Origin: Vitis vinifera
Taxonomy: Eukaryota; Streptophyta; Magnoliopsida; Vitales; Vitaceae
Length of the DNA: 64,000 nucleotides
Assembly: GCF_030704535.1 (NCBI RefSeq)
Contig: NC_081823.1
Location: 6,640,501-6,704,500 of the forward strand
Direction of reading: 5' to 3'
Part shown: in pieces, positions 12,521 to 23,592 of the stretch
How the letters are laid out: every line of letters begins with the position of its first letter
How positions within the stretch are numbered: position 1 is the first letter of the stretch
The notes under the pieces: generated by a model
Told to the model about the DNA's origin: nothing
Seen by the model: only the letters and a program-made list of their open reading frames with translations
The model's database searches: none
Made by a program: the position numbers and the translations under genes

Positions 12521-12538
12521 TGGTGTCATCTATGGGAA
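12521..12538 (+). other. Primer-binding site of the Tat element
   Basis: TGGTGTCATCTATGGGAA begins four bases after the 5' LTR. It matches, with transitions, the TGGCGCC.TCTGTGGGAA form seen at this place in many plant Gypsy elements. It is the expected site of tRNA priming for minus-strand DNA. Confidence 0.75.
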
Positions 12539-12564
12539 AATGACACAAAAAGCACATTAACACG

Positions 12565-14160
12565 ATGACCAATATGTCTAACGCATCCCAGTAAGCCACT
12601 GTGGTTGACTAATTCTAGACTTGGCAAGCTAGAATGGAAAGAAAGCAAGAAGAAAATGAGCATCGTATGTAGTCACTACTCCAATAGGTTGAGCAGTTGA
12701 GGCAAGATATCTAGGAGTTGGGAGCTCAAATGGTTGAGAGGCGTCGCTCACAATATCGTCACACCTCTACTCAGCAGACCAACCAAAAATAGAGTCACAG
12801 CCAGGCGACACACTCATCCCGACGACACACTCATCCGTTTTATCACCCGCATGAGAAAGACTTTTCTAGTCGCTCTCCTACATGGCCTAAACCAGCTTAT
12901 CCCTTAACTGACTAGTCTCACCCTGACGAAGCCACTAGTTCCACCAGAGGAAAACAAAGATAGGGATAGCAACAAGACTCCCGTTTGTCTGATTCCATGA
13001 GGGCCCGCTTGGGGCCCCAAGACCAACGGGCACAAGCACCACCGCATATCTTTGATGCCTTGAAGGGCCAATTGGACTAACCAAAATAGGAGGTGTCACT
13101 AAGCTTCCAACCACCACATACGGAGTTGCTAGCAATGCATGAGCCCACAGGAAAGGCCCCCCTCGGTTCTATCATTCGGAAGCTAGATGATATGCTCTTT
13201 ATGTCATTAGGCCCTCATATAATCGGCTACGAGCCTCCTAAAGGGTTCTTAGTGCCTGAGTTCACTATGTACGATGGGATGAGTGATCCATTCAACTATC
13301 TACTATACTATCGACAATTAATGACATTGGACATTGGAAACGACATATTGCTCTACAAAGTCTTTCTGTCCAACTTCCATGGTTCAACCTTATCATGGTT
13401 TCACCAGCTCCCTCAGAACTCTATCAATTCATTTCGCGATGTCTCTGAGACATTTGTTGGCCACTACTTATGTTCTGCACGTTAGAAGCAAAACATAAGC
13501 ACTTTGCAGAACATTAAGATGCAAAATAACGAATCGTTGAGAGACTTCATGAAGTGATTTGGCCAGATGGTACTCCAGGTTGAGTCCTATAGCATGGATG
13601 CTATACTCTAGATCTTTAAATGGAGCATAAGCCTAGGCACTCCGTTCTTTGAGTCTCTCACCAAAAAGATGCTTATCTTAATGGACGACTTGTTCAGATG
13701 GACAGATAAATATGCTATGCTTGAAGATGATGTTTGAGCAACTTCTCAGTAGGTTCTAGTCACGAACTGGCCAACAAAGAACAATAAAGTTGGAAGCTCA
13801 AAGCCCCCAAACAATCAGTTCAGACAAGGGGGACAAAAATAAGGCGGACGACAATAGCAACTCCTAAGGCTCACCCAACCGACTGTCTCTTATGAACATC
13901 ACTTTTTGTTAATTCAAGGGCTGCCCAAATTCAAATGGCTAGAGCCGATCAAAATTGATTTGACCAGGTGAGACTGGAAGCGATGATGCTCCTACCATAA
14001 AAAGCATGGATATACCACGAAACAATGCAAGATTTCGTACTACATGGTAGAGGAACTTATTACGACTGGACACCTTAATAGTACGTTCGTGCCTCTAACG
14101 GACAAGATGAAGCAGAGACAACCGAATAGGCCCCTCTGTCTCCTATGACACCTAGAGTGG
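12565..14160 (+). pseudogene. gag of the Tat element, many in-frame stops
   Basis: A Gag-type capsid region is readable in one frame from ATG 12565 to about 14130. The longest open piece is 13093-13485, with GSIIRKLDDMLF, YDGMSDPFNYLLYYRQLM and STLSWFHQLPQNSINSFRDV, which are hallmarks of the retrotransposon gag family. Downstream, around 13990-14040, a CSYHKKHGYTTKQC block is the zinc-knuckle-like end of Gag. Roughly twenty stops interrupt the frame, and nearly all can be explained as CAG to TAG, CAA to TAA, CGA to TGA or TGG to TAG. A frameshift lies near 14130-14160. It is not expected to make a full-length protein. Confidence 0.88.
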
Positions 14161-14229
14161 TTATCAATTATATACATGGTGGATCCGTAGATGATAAATA
14201 CCACTCTAAAAGGCAAAAACGAAGGCTAG

Positions 14230-16149
14230 TGACCGAAATTTCTCTATTGTACCAAAATACTTAGCCTTTTTACGTAGTAACTCTGGTAAAGAAAAACTAG
14301 AGAAAGAGTCACTACGACTTTTGTAGTATTCCGGGTATCGTTCTCAAGGTCTGGCTTATGAAAATTGTCAATACTAGAATAAATGAATTGTTTTTGTTTA
14401 AATCCTCAAGTGAAAAACAATATGTGAATAATGTGAAACTAAGTAAAAGAAATTAAATTAATAAGAGAAAATGAATATTGATTTTAAATTCAATTGATTC
14501 AAGTTTGGGGTTTTCCACAATCCAACCTAGGGTATAGAAATTATAGAAAACAAAGGTATTTTAAGTAATATGATCTTAGGGTTTTGGGATCCTTGGCCAC
14601 TCGCGATCAAGTTGGGTTCTATAACTTAAAATTGCATCCGAAACCTAATTTTTCCTTTTTCAAACAGATTCCTAAAACCATCAAATGAATGAGATTGATT
14701 ATCAATTTAAGATTTGGCTTTTTAACCCTTCCTACTCCTTATAGCTTTGTTTATGGGCAAATAACGGTAGGTAAGGCGAGGATAACTAATGATCAAGAAT
14801 TACCAAGAATCACTAGTATCAAGTAATAACCTACCATATCATTCCCTAAACGAACTCACAAGGATAGGATAAAAAAATAATGATAAATTGTCACCCAACC
14901 AATAATTAATCTCATTGTTATAATAATTTACCTATTGTCCCTATAGGTTTCCTAACCCTTAGGTTTTCATGCTTCAAGCCCCAAGTTGGCTCTTAGCCTC
15001 TCATGGGGGGTGATGTCACATTCACAATCCATAATAGGGTAAAAATCCATAATTTGAATCAAAAGAAACTAAAAACAATATATTCAATAAAGAAGAAAAA
15101 GAAAACAAACCAAAGTTCTCGTTTTCTTCCTCCTTCAATGTCAAACTCTCCAGAAAAAAAATCCAAGATTCCTAAAACCTAGAATTGAGAGAGTTTATAT
15201 AATATCCTCAATTACCTAACATGTGGCACACTCTCATTGGCCACTTATTACAAAATAATTTCCTAAAAATGATTAAAAAATAATAAAATGGTGATTTCTA
15301 GTCGTGTGGGGTCCACCTAGGGCGGATGGAGTGCTTTAGATGCAATTCCCGAGGTAGAGGAGGCGGAACATTAAAGTGGCAGTGGGTGAATTCGAAATTG
15401 GTGTCATTTCGAAGTGGATTTCGAATTCATAAGTTGAATAGATGCAATTCCCGGGGTAGAGGAGGTGGAACATCAAAGTGGTAGTGGGTGAATTCGAAAT
15501 TGGTGTCATTTCGAAGTGGATTTCGAATTCATAAGTTGAATTTCGAAATCATAAGTTGAATTTCGAAATCATTTCGAAATGACCCTCCAACTTGGTGCAG
15601 TTGTCTTCAAATGGCCATAACTTCTTCATTTCAGCTCCGATTTGCAAACCGTTTAAAGCGTTGGACTTTTGACTTCCCGAGCTTCGAAACGATATATAAT
15701 ATGTATATAATGGACTCCAGAAAGTGCTCCAAATTTGTCCTCAAAGTCAGAGTATATAATGTCATCAGATTTTTGAGTTCTAAATTTTCATGCAGCTAAA
15801 TCTTGCTTCATGCCTCATTTCCCACGCTTTCTTGCCTTCTTTCTTACTCCATAATGGTCATTTATCATCTTCCAACCTCATGATATCCTTGTTTTGCCTT
15901 TCCTTACGTTCAATGAGTCTTGACTCACTTATTTCTTCATTTAGCCCTTTCTTGATATTTCAAAATCTAAAGTCATTCAATTTGCACAATTTTCTTCCCT
16001 TGAACCTGAGATAAGTCTCCAAAGTACAGATTAAACTCATGGTTAGGGCCTTAGCATTGATTTAGGTCAAGTTGGGTGATTTGAATGTCCTTTGGTGTAC
16101 AAATCATATCGAATATGTGCCATTAGAGCACATATTTTGGCTCCAATCA
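14230..16149. mobile_element. Nested 1,920-bp insertion with TG...CA ends and GCTAG target duplication; probable solo LTR
   Basis: The insert starts TGACCGAAATT and ends GGCTCCAATCA. It is flanked on both sides by GCTAG (14225-14229 and 16150-16154), the 5-bp duplication expected for LTR retrotransposons. Deleting the insert and one GCTAG puts the end of the host element's gag (…KRQKRRL) directly in frame with its protease region, which confirms the junction. I see no coding domain, primer site or polypurine tract inside, and no second copy of the insert's own ends, so a solo LTR left by recombination fits better than a full element. A non-autonomous element without readable LTRs is the alternative. 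Its parent family cannot be named from this window. Confidence 0.8.
15338..15541. repeat. 102-bp tandem duplication inside the nested insertion
   Basis: Two adjacent 102-bp units start AGATGCAATTCCC at 15338 and 15440 and end AAGTTGAAT. They differ at only a few positions, so this duplication is younger than the divergence of the surrounding element. It is followed to about 15575 by shorter repeats of a 'TTTCGAAATCATAAGTTGAA' motif. The motif TTTCGAA and its variants occur many times here and are self-complementary. Confidence 0.93.
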
Positions 16150-16154
16150 GCTAG

Positions 16155-16420
16155 TTTGTGCAACTTCTGTAAAGGAAAAATTACATATCGTTCAGTGCAC
16201 GTTCACTGGCGAAAGTGTCCGTCTGATAAACGGACCCATTACCTTCCATCTTATCAACTGTAATCGAGTGATTCTACCACACAAGAATGCCCTGGTCTTA
16301 GCACTTTGAGTTGGCGGATTTGACGTGTGTAGACTTTTAATCGATCCTGGAAGCCCCGTCAATCTCCTGCAAAATGTCGGCCTATAGGTAAATTGGGTAC
16401 TCTCTTTCTACTTTAGAAAA
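16155..16420 (+). pseudogene. Aspartic protease region of the Tat element
   Basis: After the nested insert the frame reads INGPITF, PHKNALVLAL, then GGFDVCRLLIDPGSP. The LIDPGS motif is the Gypsy/Tat protease active site (D-P/T-G-S/A) and the preceding blocks are the usual lead-in in this lineage. One in-frame stop lies before VGGFDV. The region is separated from its gag by the insertion at 14230-16149. Confidence 0.78.
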
Positions 16421-16939
16421 TCACTGTTGCATCCTAACCAACTTTAAAAGAGCAATAATAGTCTCCCTAGATGATGTCATTCTTTGTATCTAGGTCGGCC
16501 CGGTCACCTTAAATGTTCGTTTCTCATTAGTAGATGACTTATCACCCTACAAAGTCATTATGGGATGAGTATGGCTGTACAAAATGAAAGTCATCCCGTC
16601 TACATATTATGAAATGGTAAGTTACCTTACTGAGGTTGGGCAAGTAGACTTACTTGGTAGCTAATTGGCTGCTCGACAATGCTACTAGGTGATTGTAGAA
16701 GTTGGGCAAATAGACCCAACTGAAGACGAACCCAAGTTGTCAAGTGTGAAGGGAAAATAACAATTATAGCAACAGGTGGAAAGAAATCCACCGACTGCTG
16801 ATCCCCTGCTACCCCTACCCTTATCAGACGAAGAAGGTCGTATGACAAACATCAACTATTTGCTAACGACGGAGGAGCGTAGCCACCTAGAAGCTCTGTT
16901 TTACTGAAACGAGGATATATTTTCCTAGATCTATTCAAA

Positions 16940-17650
16940 TATGACAGGAATCGACCCTTATGTGGCTGCTCATAAATTGAATATTCTACCAAATACATGT
17001 CCTGTGAGACAGAAAGTCCGAAGCTTCCACTTGGATCACTAGAAAGTAATCCAGACAGAAATTGCTAAGTTGTTGGCTATTGGCTTTATCTAGGAAGTCA
17101 CCTATCCAAATTGGTTAGCCAACGTCGTGGTGGTCCCAAAGAAAGGAGGAACCTAGCAAGTATGCGTGGATTATACAAACTTAAATGATGCTCACTTGAA
17201 AGATAACTTCCATTTGCCCTGAATTGATCAAATTGTTGATTCTATGCCAAAAATGGAATGCTCTATTTCCTAGATGCTTTTTCCGGATAGCACCAAATCC
17301 CTATGTTCTAACCATATCAAGAAAGAGCGTCTTTCATCACTTCTCATGGATTATACTATTATAATGTCATGCTTTATGGGCTAAAAAATTCGGGTGCAAC
17401 ATATCAAAGGCTGATTACAAGAATCTTCAAACCGTTGATGGGATAGACAGTGGAGGTGTACATTGATGACATAGTCATCAAAAGTAAAACCTATGTAGAA
17501 CACGTTCAACACTTGAAAGAAGCGTTCGGACTAATGCAAAAGTATAATATGAAACTTAACTTGCTTAAATGTGCATTTGGTGTCAGCACATGCAAGTTTC
17601 TTGGTTTTTTGGTGACTCGATGAGGAATAGAAATAAACTTGAACTAAGTA
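16940..17650 (+). pseudogene. Reverse transcriptase of the Tat element, broken
   Basis: Readable RT blocks in order are LAIGFI, YPNWLANVVVVPKKGG, QVCVDYTNLNDA, the catalytic VYIDDIVIKSK with the YIDD box at 17459-17470, MKLNLLKCAFGV and CKFLGFLVT. Stops and at least one frameshift (around 17,260) divide the domain, so no active enzyme is expected. The VYIDDIVIKS form and the following KC.FGV block place it in the Gypsy superfamily. Confidence 0.9.
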
Positions 17651-17659
17651 AAAGTCGTG

Positions 17660-18690
17660 CTTGATATACTCATTCCGTCCACTAAGAAGGAAATACAACG
17701 ACTCATAGACCGTCTAGCAACCTTGGGTCGATTCATCGCCTGCTTCACTGATAAGCTTTGTCATTTCTTCAATACTTTACGTGGAACCCAAATGTTTGGC
17801 TAGATTGAGGAATGTAAAAGTGTCTTTGATGCTATCAAGCACTACCTCACAAAACCTCCAATTTTAAGCAGTCCAAAAGTGGGTGAGGAACTATACATGT
17901 ATCTCGCTGTGTCAGACAACGCAATTAACACCATCCTATTCTGACATGCCCCAAAAGATAGACAAAAACCCATCTATTACGTGAGTAAAGCTTTGGTAGA
18001 CGTCGAAACCCGTTATTCTCAAGTAAAGCAGATAATGATAGTACTATGCATTGCTGTAAAAAAGTTTCGTCCATACTTCCAAGCACATTAAGTGACAATT
18101 CTGAAAAAGCAACCATTGAGGGTCACCTTGCACAAGTCAGATTTATCCGGACGAATGATGAAGTGGGCTATTGAATTAAGCGAGTACGATATATGATATA
18201 AGCCACGCTTGTCATTGAAATGGTAGGTTTTTGCAGATTTCATAGCCGAGTTACCCCAAAAGTAGGTACAGATTGACATAACCAACCACTAGTGGATTTT
18301 AAATGTAAACGAAGCCTCAAGGATATCAGGAGCAAGGGTATGACTCGTGATATTTTCCTCTACTAAGGAGCAAATCGAACAATCTGTCCACCTCGACTTT
18401 CCCGCATCTAACAATGAGACCGAATACGAAACAATGATAGTCGGTCTTGATCTCGCCTTAATACTTGTAACATCGAAAGTGGAAGTACGAAGTGACTCCC
18501 AATCGATAGTTGGGTAGATTCAACGTGAATAAGAGGCCAAAGACAAATGTATGACTCACTACCTCATTGGTGTGGAAGCCCGTTTAGCCAGGCTGGCCAA
18601 TTGGTAAGTCAAATGTATTTCCCGTGAAGAAAACGGAAAAGCAGATGCGCTGGTCGGAGTTGCCATCGCCTTGCCAATCATCGAATCCAT
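17660..18690 (+). pseudogene. RNase H followed by a second, archaeal-like RNase H of the Tat element
   Basis: The first domain (about 17,860-18,280) has LYMYLAVSDNAI, KPIYYVSKAL and ETRYSQVKQ, the usual Gypsy RNase H. A second domain (about 18,290-18,690) has FPASNNETEYETMIVGLDLA, EVRSDSQ and SREENGKADAL, the acidic-residue pattern of the additional RNase H acquired by Tat elements. Stops are scattered through both. The doubled RNase H is the best single argument for assigning the Tat lineage. Confidence 0.85.
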
Positions 18691-18789
18691 AATGTTGTCA
18701 GTCTACGTCCAATCCACGCCTTCTATAGCATCAGAACGGGTCCATGATATATCCCATACAAATGTAGGGTAGATGTAGCCTATCATCAA

Positions 18790-19952
18790 TTACCTCTACA
18801 TTGATGAAGCCCTTGAGAATGAAAAACAAGCACACAAGCTTCGCGTTCAGGCTGCCCAGTTTACTTTGATCAATGATCAGTTGTATATACAGTCTTTTGG
18901 AGGATCTTATTTGAAATGTTTGACTGATTTGGAGACCCAATATGTTTTGGCCAAATTGCACAAGGGTGTATGTGACAACCACCCAAGATGATGAACCTTA
19001 GTGCATTGGACTTATTCTCCAGGCTATTATTGGCCTACAATGAAATGAGTACTAAAAATTATGCTCGAAAATGCGATCAATGTCAAAAGTATGCACCTAT
19101 CCCCTGATTGCCAATCGACTGCCTTAACCCAGTGACCAGCTCGTGGCCGTTTGCATAGTGGGGAATGGACATAGTCGACCTATTACCAATCGATGCGGCT
19201 TAAAAAAAGCTCTTACTCATAGCCACATATTATTTCAGAAAGTGGGTAGAAGCTGATACCTATGCTAACATCAAAGACAAGGACGTGATAAAGTTTTTTC
19301 TGGAAAAACATTGTATGTCGGTTATAATTCTTCACGCCATTGTTACAGTCAATGGTCTGCAATTCAATAGTAGTGTCTTCTTAAAGTTTTGTTTGAAGTT
19401 GAAGATCATGATTGTTTATCCAATGCCTTGATATCCACAAAGCAATGGGCGGACATAGACGACAAATAAGACATTGTTAAATTCTTTAAGGAAATGGCTA
19501 GAATGGGTGAAAAATGGGTAGACGAATTGTCTGGCGTATTATGGGCTTATAGAACTACTAGCAGGCGACCTACTGGGGTCACCCCATTTGCTTTGGCATA
19601 TGGCATGGAGATTGTCATTCTAACTTAGATAAGACTACCCACGGTCAGAACAATAATGCAAGAATTAGAAGCCAATGAAGGAAGTCTTGAAATGCATTTA
19701 GACTAGGTGGATGAAGAGCGTGAGGCCACAACTGTTTAACTAGCCTCATACCAACAAAGAACAATGTCTTCGTACAACAAGAGAGCGCGCCCACGATTGT
19801 TCCATCTAGGAGACTTGGTTTTAAGACAAGTCTTTGAGAACACAACCAAAATAGCAGCCAATAAGCTTCAGCCCAATTGGGAAGGACCATATGTTGTACT
19901 CAAGGCGGGAAAAACAGGGATGTACCAAATACATAGGCAAACAATAGTATAA
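18790..19952 (+). pseudogene. Integrase of the Tat element, broken
   Basis: The zinc-binding part is degraded (C-x-x-C in NARKCDQCQK near 19,060-19,090). The catalytic core retains GMDIVDLLPI, LLIATYYFRKWVEA, a degraded DNGxQF box and the strongly conserved [17 protein letters not shown] followed by [12 protein letters not shown]. The C-terminal open piece 19764-19952 has SYNKRARPRLFHLGDLVLR and QPNWEGPYVV, the GPY/F module that ends Gypsy integrases. At least seven stops occur. There is no chromodomain, as expected for Tat. Confidence 0.9.
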
Positions 19953-20077
19953 ATAATATTGGAAGACCAATTCCTTAAACATCGTGTTAATTTATAATAT
20001 TCAAAAAGGGCTAGAAAGTCAATGTCTTTACAATGAAAGACCTAAACAACCAAAAAAAAAAAAAAAAAGCAGTAGTC

Positions 20078-22112
20078 TCAGGTAGTGTCTTGATCGTCAT
20101 GGCCGGTTACTGCGGATTTGTCTCCCATTGTTGAGTCGTCTCCTTGCCCGGCTTTCTCTCCCAAATCGACTTCATTCTCTTCATCCGATGGAATACTAAG
20201 GATATCATCAATAATGTCATGTTTCTTCATATAACAACAATAGTCATAGAAAAATATGGCATTGACTTGTTGTTGGTAAGCCACCTCCAACTCTTTCTTT
20301 TCCTTAGCAAAGCCAGCCACAGTCTACTTAAGCTCCAACTTCAGCCTCGTCTTGGGCCATGTATGCCTTGATTTTTTCGACTGTTTTCAACTGTTCGAAA
20401 AGATGAGAGCATTATCTCATTAGATGCAGACCTCGACTACAGTCTGTCGCAAAAATTCAAGAAGAATAAGTAAGGAATAATGATGTATATAGTACAAACA
20501 TCACATATAAAAGGTATCGTACCACTTCCGCCTTTTGCATGGTCGTGTAGTTCTTCAAGTGCATGATCGCTTCGATGGTCTCGTTTGTGGTCCCATGTGG
20601 GACACAAGCCATGAAGTTCTGCTGGGGGTCAGCGATCACATCCACTAGAATCCTCTCAAGCATCGGAAAGAGTTTATTCATGTGAGAAGAAGGCTCTATA
20701 TTGATGAACGTGGGGAAACGCTCCAAAAGAATGTCCAGTTCTTCCCGGCTATGCACGTTAGCATGAGCAGTCGGCGGAGTTTGTGCCCTAGGCATGGATT
20801 CATCGCCTGATATGGTGACTGTTTTCCCTAGCTCATGAAATGGAATACTTTCCACATCTTGTGTCTTGGGAACTGGCGAAGACGATGGAATTGGTGTCGA
20901 AGGAGGTACGACAACAAGCTTAGAGGATGAGCCTTTTTTGCCGCTTGTCTTTTGTTTTTTGTTGACTACGTAACTTTGATGGCCTCATTAAACATTTTTT
21001 GTTATCGTTTGCGGAAATTGGCTCGCAGATTATTGACCATCTCTTCTTCTTCTTCTTATACCTCTTCAATAATAGGTGACACGATCGGCTTGACAATATC
21101 GTGCTATTTGGTCCCATTCGCTTCGAATGTCTCGTCCGGCTCGGTTACGACTTCCTAAGCTTAAGGATGGATGACAATCTTTTTCTTTGTCGATCGGGGG
21201 GTAGGGCTTGAAGCTGGCCGAGAAGTTGAACTAGGGGCTTGGTGCAAAGTCCCTTCCTGACGCTTCTTCTTCCAAACATCTAAACGGGTTTGCCATCTCA
21301 ACGTCAGTAAGATGAGCTACCTCATAGAAAGACAAGTCCTTCAACACGAAATGCTCGTCTGACACAAGAGTTAATGGTGCTAGTCGTACGAAGAGAAGGA
21401 TCATGAACGACTTATCTTGAGCAAAAATGACCCTCAAATTTTTCTCTATAAGCAGCAACTATGATTTCGTTCAGCCTGGTCAATTTCAAATAGTTTTTTG
21501 AGACAGGCGAATGATGATTTCTCCACCCACTCGACCAAGTGACCTTGCCTATTTTTATCTGAACGGATAGAACACCTATTAGTGGAATTCACAAGAAAAT
21601 AAGGATGAAAAGTACACAAGTCATGAAAACATTCAATACTTGGGATCTCCAAGGATCCCATGGGCTTAAATAGCTTGTTTGGACCCTCAATTGATCCACT
21701 TTATGGGCCGGACACTAATATGTGTCCTTTGCCCCAACTCTTGCTAGAGTATGGTAGTCCGATTATGAACTGCAAGGATGAAATGTAAGTTGACAAACTA
21801 AAGCGCTCTTTAGGGCTCATCTTGATGGTGTAGACGAACAACACTTCCAGCAAAGACAAGTTCAACTGATACAAGGTGTCTAAGACATTGCATCCCATTG
21901 GAATCTGGATGGCATTGGGATAAATGAAAACAAATGGAGTCTAGGAAAAATGTAGGAATTGTTTCACTAAGGACGAGATTAGTAGTCAGAGTCCCGCTGC
22001 AAATTGTTTTTTGGTGAAATAAACCATATTGTGAGGAAGCCCGTTTGTAGACTAGGCATCTCAGTTTGATAGCTGGATGAAAATCGAGTTTGGGATGTAG
22101 CAACAGACACAA
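20078..22112 (-). pseudogene. Antisense reading-frame region between integrase and 3' LTR, Tat-type extra ORF
   Basis: Minus-strand frames stack up here: 22112-21810, 21898-21701, 21661-21446, 21458-21231, 20855-20457 and 20320-20078. Together they give plausible protein text. The 20855 piece encodes SREELDILLERFPTFINIEPSS and TTNETIEAIMHLKNYTTMQK. The 20320 piece encodes a charged coiled-coil start (FAKEKKELEVAYQQQVN), then CCYMKKHDIIDDILSIPSDEE and an acidic tail. An antisense extra ORF at this position is described for Tat elements such as Grande. The frames are offset from each other, through decay or introns: GTGGTACGAT near 20,520 could be a donor and TGCGACAG near 20,450 an acceptor. 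Its function is unknown, and a real product is unlikely in this copy. Confidence 0.6.
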
Positions 22113-22930
22113 AATTCCTGCTCGGACAACTCGTCGATTAGACGTCCCGTCAGGAAAAGGCTAGACTGAGACAACTTAGCCTTGTCGCGTTGAATTCTAC
22201 CACTCGTGGATGCAACCCCACTTCTATCCATATTTTCAAATGGAACAAAGGCCGAATGAACACTTGTATGGCAGAATCACCAGCTAGTTAGCACGGGGAT
22301 GCCCTAGAAAGACGTCTAACTAAAAACTATTCTTATCACACGAGAAATGATTCATCTCCTACCCTAAATGGCCTATCACAAGACTTGTTGAGCAAGTCAT
22401 GACCAAACTGCATCACGACCTCAAGCAATACAGGGCTTGAGCCCAAGAATGCTATAGGACTCGATAGAATACTAATGGAAAGCAAAAACAAACTCCAATG
22501 TCACAACCAAACTAACACAAGACCAAATTTCGACAAAGATTTATGGGAAGCATAAGCGGAAACGGTGGTTGGAATGCATTCAATGGTGGAAAAAAAGTCA
22601 CAAAAATAATGATCGAAGAAGAATTATGTACCTAGTAGGCTGTGTTATGGTGAAAACAGAGTTGCATCATCGAGAGGAATAGACAAAGAGAACCAAAGTA
22701 ATAGTGGCAAAGAAATTAGTCATCTGCCTAAAAGCAACCAACCTATATAGGGTATGGTTGCAAAGATCGAGGCATTTGAAGGGGTACAATGCCTGACACA
22801 ATGCCTTGATTGACGTGACCCCACGATGAGTGAGCATAGGAGACATGGATCTTGGCGCCATGTTTTCAAATTCTACAAAGGTCGCAACTCTTGCAACTGG
22901 CCGTTTGATTCCTATTTGGGCCCAACTACA

Positions 22931-22945
22931 AGACTTGGGGGGCAT
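22931..22945 (+). other. Polypurine tract of the Tat element
   Basis: AGACTTGGGGGGCAT lies immediately before the 3' LTR TGTGG. This is the expected position and composition for the plus-strand primer. Confidence 0.8.
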
Positions 22946-23592
22946 TGTGGGACTCTCTCTGTAAGATCGTCCCGAAGTCATTCACTCTCTTGCGGCCATC
23001 TGGGAGTGCAAGTTGTTTGGAAGATCATTTTCAACTGTATAGCCCAACGACCCTGAGGCCAAGTGACTAATCCGTCCCAAAGTGGGCTAGACAAAAAAAT
23101 CTTACACGAATACAACAAGATTGGCGCCCAATTGTCCTTCACGCATTTACTCACCCATTAATGCATAGATTGCGAGCTAGGCACGCTCCATATTAAATGT
23201 AGCCGTTACTAGAAAACATTCCATTATTAGTGGCTCATCAAGGCAAGACAACCATTATGCATCGATAGTCAATACCAAAATATTGCGTAATCAAGCGCAG
23301 TTAAGGTGCTATGAAGATAACTGGAAAGACGTTACATTGGAATAAGTATAAATAACCATGCAGACTTCACAAATGGTGTGCACTTTTTTTTTTCTAACAA
23401 ATTCCCTTACTTGCTTAAGTCGTTTATTGACTTTAGCATCAGAGGGACACGCCCGAACAAACTTTTCGAACTACCTTTTATGTAGATAATGCAATCATCT
23501 ACATCTCGAGCGAACTAGACGAAAACTGTTAATCAGGTAATTCATCTGACTCTTGAGAGTTAGACAAGACAATTTATTCGGATCGTGTAACA
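22946..23592 (+). repeat. 3' LTR of the Tat element
   Basis: It is 647 bp and the partner of 11870-12516, with the same ends. The TATAAAT promoter box recurs near 23,348-23,354, pointing rightward toward the GPPS small-subunit gene, which is transcribed on the opposite strand. Confidence 0.95.

Larger units (their letters stand above)
11870..23592 (+). mobile_element. Decayed Gypsy LTR retrotransposon, Tat lineage, about 11.7 kb including a nested insertion
   Basis: Two 647-bp direct repeats beginning TGTGG and ending TAACA bracket a region with a primer-binding-site-like sequence, gag, protease, reverse transcriptase, RNase H, a second RNase H, integrase and a polypurine tract, in the Gypsy order. 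The additional RNase H between the first one and integrase, the PBS form, and antisense reading frames between integrase and the 3' LTR point to the Tat lineage (relatives of Grande/Retand). All genes carry stops and some frameshifts, so the copy is non-autonomous today. The flanking pentamers GGCAA and ATAGA do not match, so the target duplication is lost or the copy is recombinant. Without the 1,920-bp nested insertion and one copy of its 5-bp target duplication, the element would be about 9.8 kb. Confidence 0.93.

Noticed and set aside
12239-12529. 96-codon minus-strand frame in the 5' LTR
   Set aside because: It lies wholly inside the LTR and is not preserved in the 3' LTR copy, so it is a chance frame.
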